DNA from: CAYLXX01 sp964387955
GTDB lineage: Bacteria > Patescibacteriota > Microgenomatia > UBA1406 > GWC2-37-13
DNA: 5,732 nucleotides
Direction: 5' to 3'
Assembly (NCBI GenBank): GCA_964387955.1
Contig: CAYLXX010000044.1
Coordinates: 1-5,732, forward strand
Each line of letters opens with the position of its first letter. Within the stretch, counting starts at the first letter, position 1. The notes under the pieces are model-generated. The model was not told the DNA's origin and made no database searches. It saw only the letters and a list, made by a program, of their open reading frames with translations. Positions 5,663 through 5,732 of the stretch are shown here, in pieces. A program made the position numbers and the translations under genes.

Positions 5663-5732
5663 AGCCGATAGTCGGGTTCGAACCGACGACCTCTGCTTTA
5701 CGAAAGCATTGCTCTACCAGCTGAGCTATATC
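5663..5732 (-). tRNA. tRNA-Thr (anticodon CGU), 5' end cut by the window edge
   Basis: The reverse strand folds as a cloverleaf. The D stem is GCTC/GAGC (5723-5726 with 5711-5714) around AGCTGGTA. The anticodon loop TTCGTAA has CGT at 5700-5702, which reads the Thr codon ACG. The T arm is GTCGG-TTCGAAC-CCGAC. The 3' acceptor strand is TATCGGC (5664-5670), of which TATC pairs with the visible GATA at the window edge; the missing first three bases should be GCC. The base after the stem (5663) is T on this strand and CTC follows, so CCA is not encoded and must be added after transcription. The outermost anticodon-stem pair (27-43) is A-G, a mismatch; the other four pair normally. Confidence 0.93.

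Overview
The window is an A+T-rich, very tightly packed bacterial segment. It holds a surface-polysaccharide gene cluster flanked by membrane-anchored extracytoplasmic proteins and a tRNA. Several things point to a small-genome bacterium, and my best guess is a Candidate Phyla Radiation lineage such as Microgenomates: overlapping genes, absence of recognisable Shine-Dalgarno sequences at every start, a tRNA gene without an encoded CCA end, and compact glycosyltransferases. This placement is an inference from style, not from a marker gene. TGA ends four of the seven reading frames, so it acts as an ordinary stop here, which argues against the TGA-as-glycine code of SR1 and Gracilibacteria.

Layout. 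Positions 1-140 (+) hold the last 45 codons of an unidentified gene. Positions 173-1354 (-) encode a membrane-anchored coiled-coil protein with a C-terminal phosphodiester glycosidase (NAGPA/DUF2233) domain. A 42-bp divergent gap follows, with a good sigma70-type promoter (TTGAAT, 16 bp, TATAAT) facing right. Positions 1397-4982 (+) are four overlapping genes: a compact WbbL-like GT2 glycosyltransferase, a GT4 (GT-B) glycosyltransferase, a WaaE-like GT2 glycosyltransferase, and an O-antigen ligase/polymerase-type multi-spanning membrane protein. Overlaps are 17, 35 and 4 bp. This operon runs tail-to-tail, with a 32-bp antisense overlap, into a gene at 4951-5649 (-) for a single-pass membrane protein with two Ig-like domains. 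That gene starts 13 bp after the 3' end of a tRNA-Thr(CGU), which is cut by the right edge of the window.

How the parts may work together (inference). The three cytoplasmic glycosyltransferases would assemble a short oligosaccharide on a lipid carrier. The membrane protein would polymerise it or ligate it to an acceptor on the outer face. The divergent glycosidase, displayed outside on a coiled-coil stalk, could trim or remodel a glycan. No initiating phosphoglycosyl transferase, flippase or nucleotide-sugar synthesis gene is in the window, so the pathway is incomplete as seen. I found no CRISPR array, insertion sequence, riboswitch or convincing intrinsic terminator. No stretch longer than 300 bases lacks a gene. 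I see a compact and slightly unusual glycan-assembly locus rather than a clearly new system.
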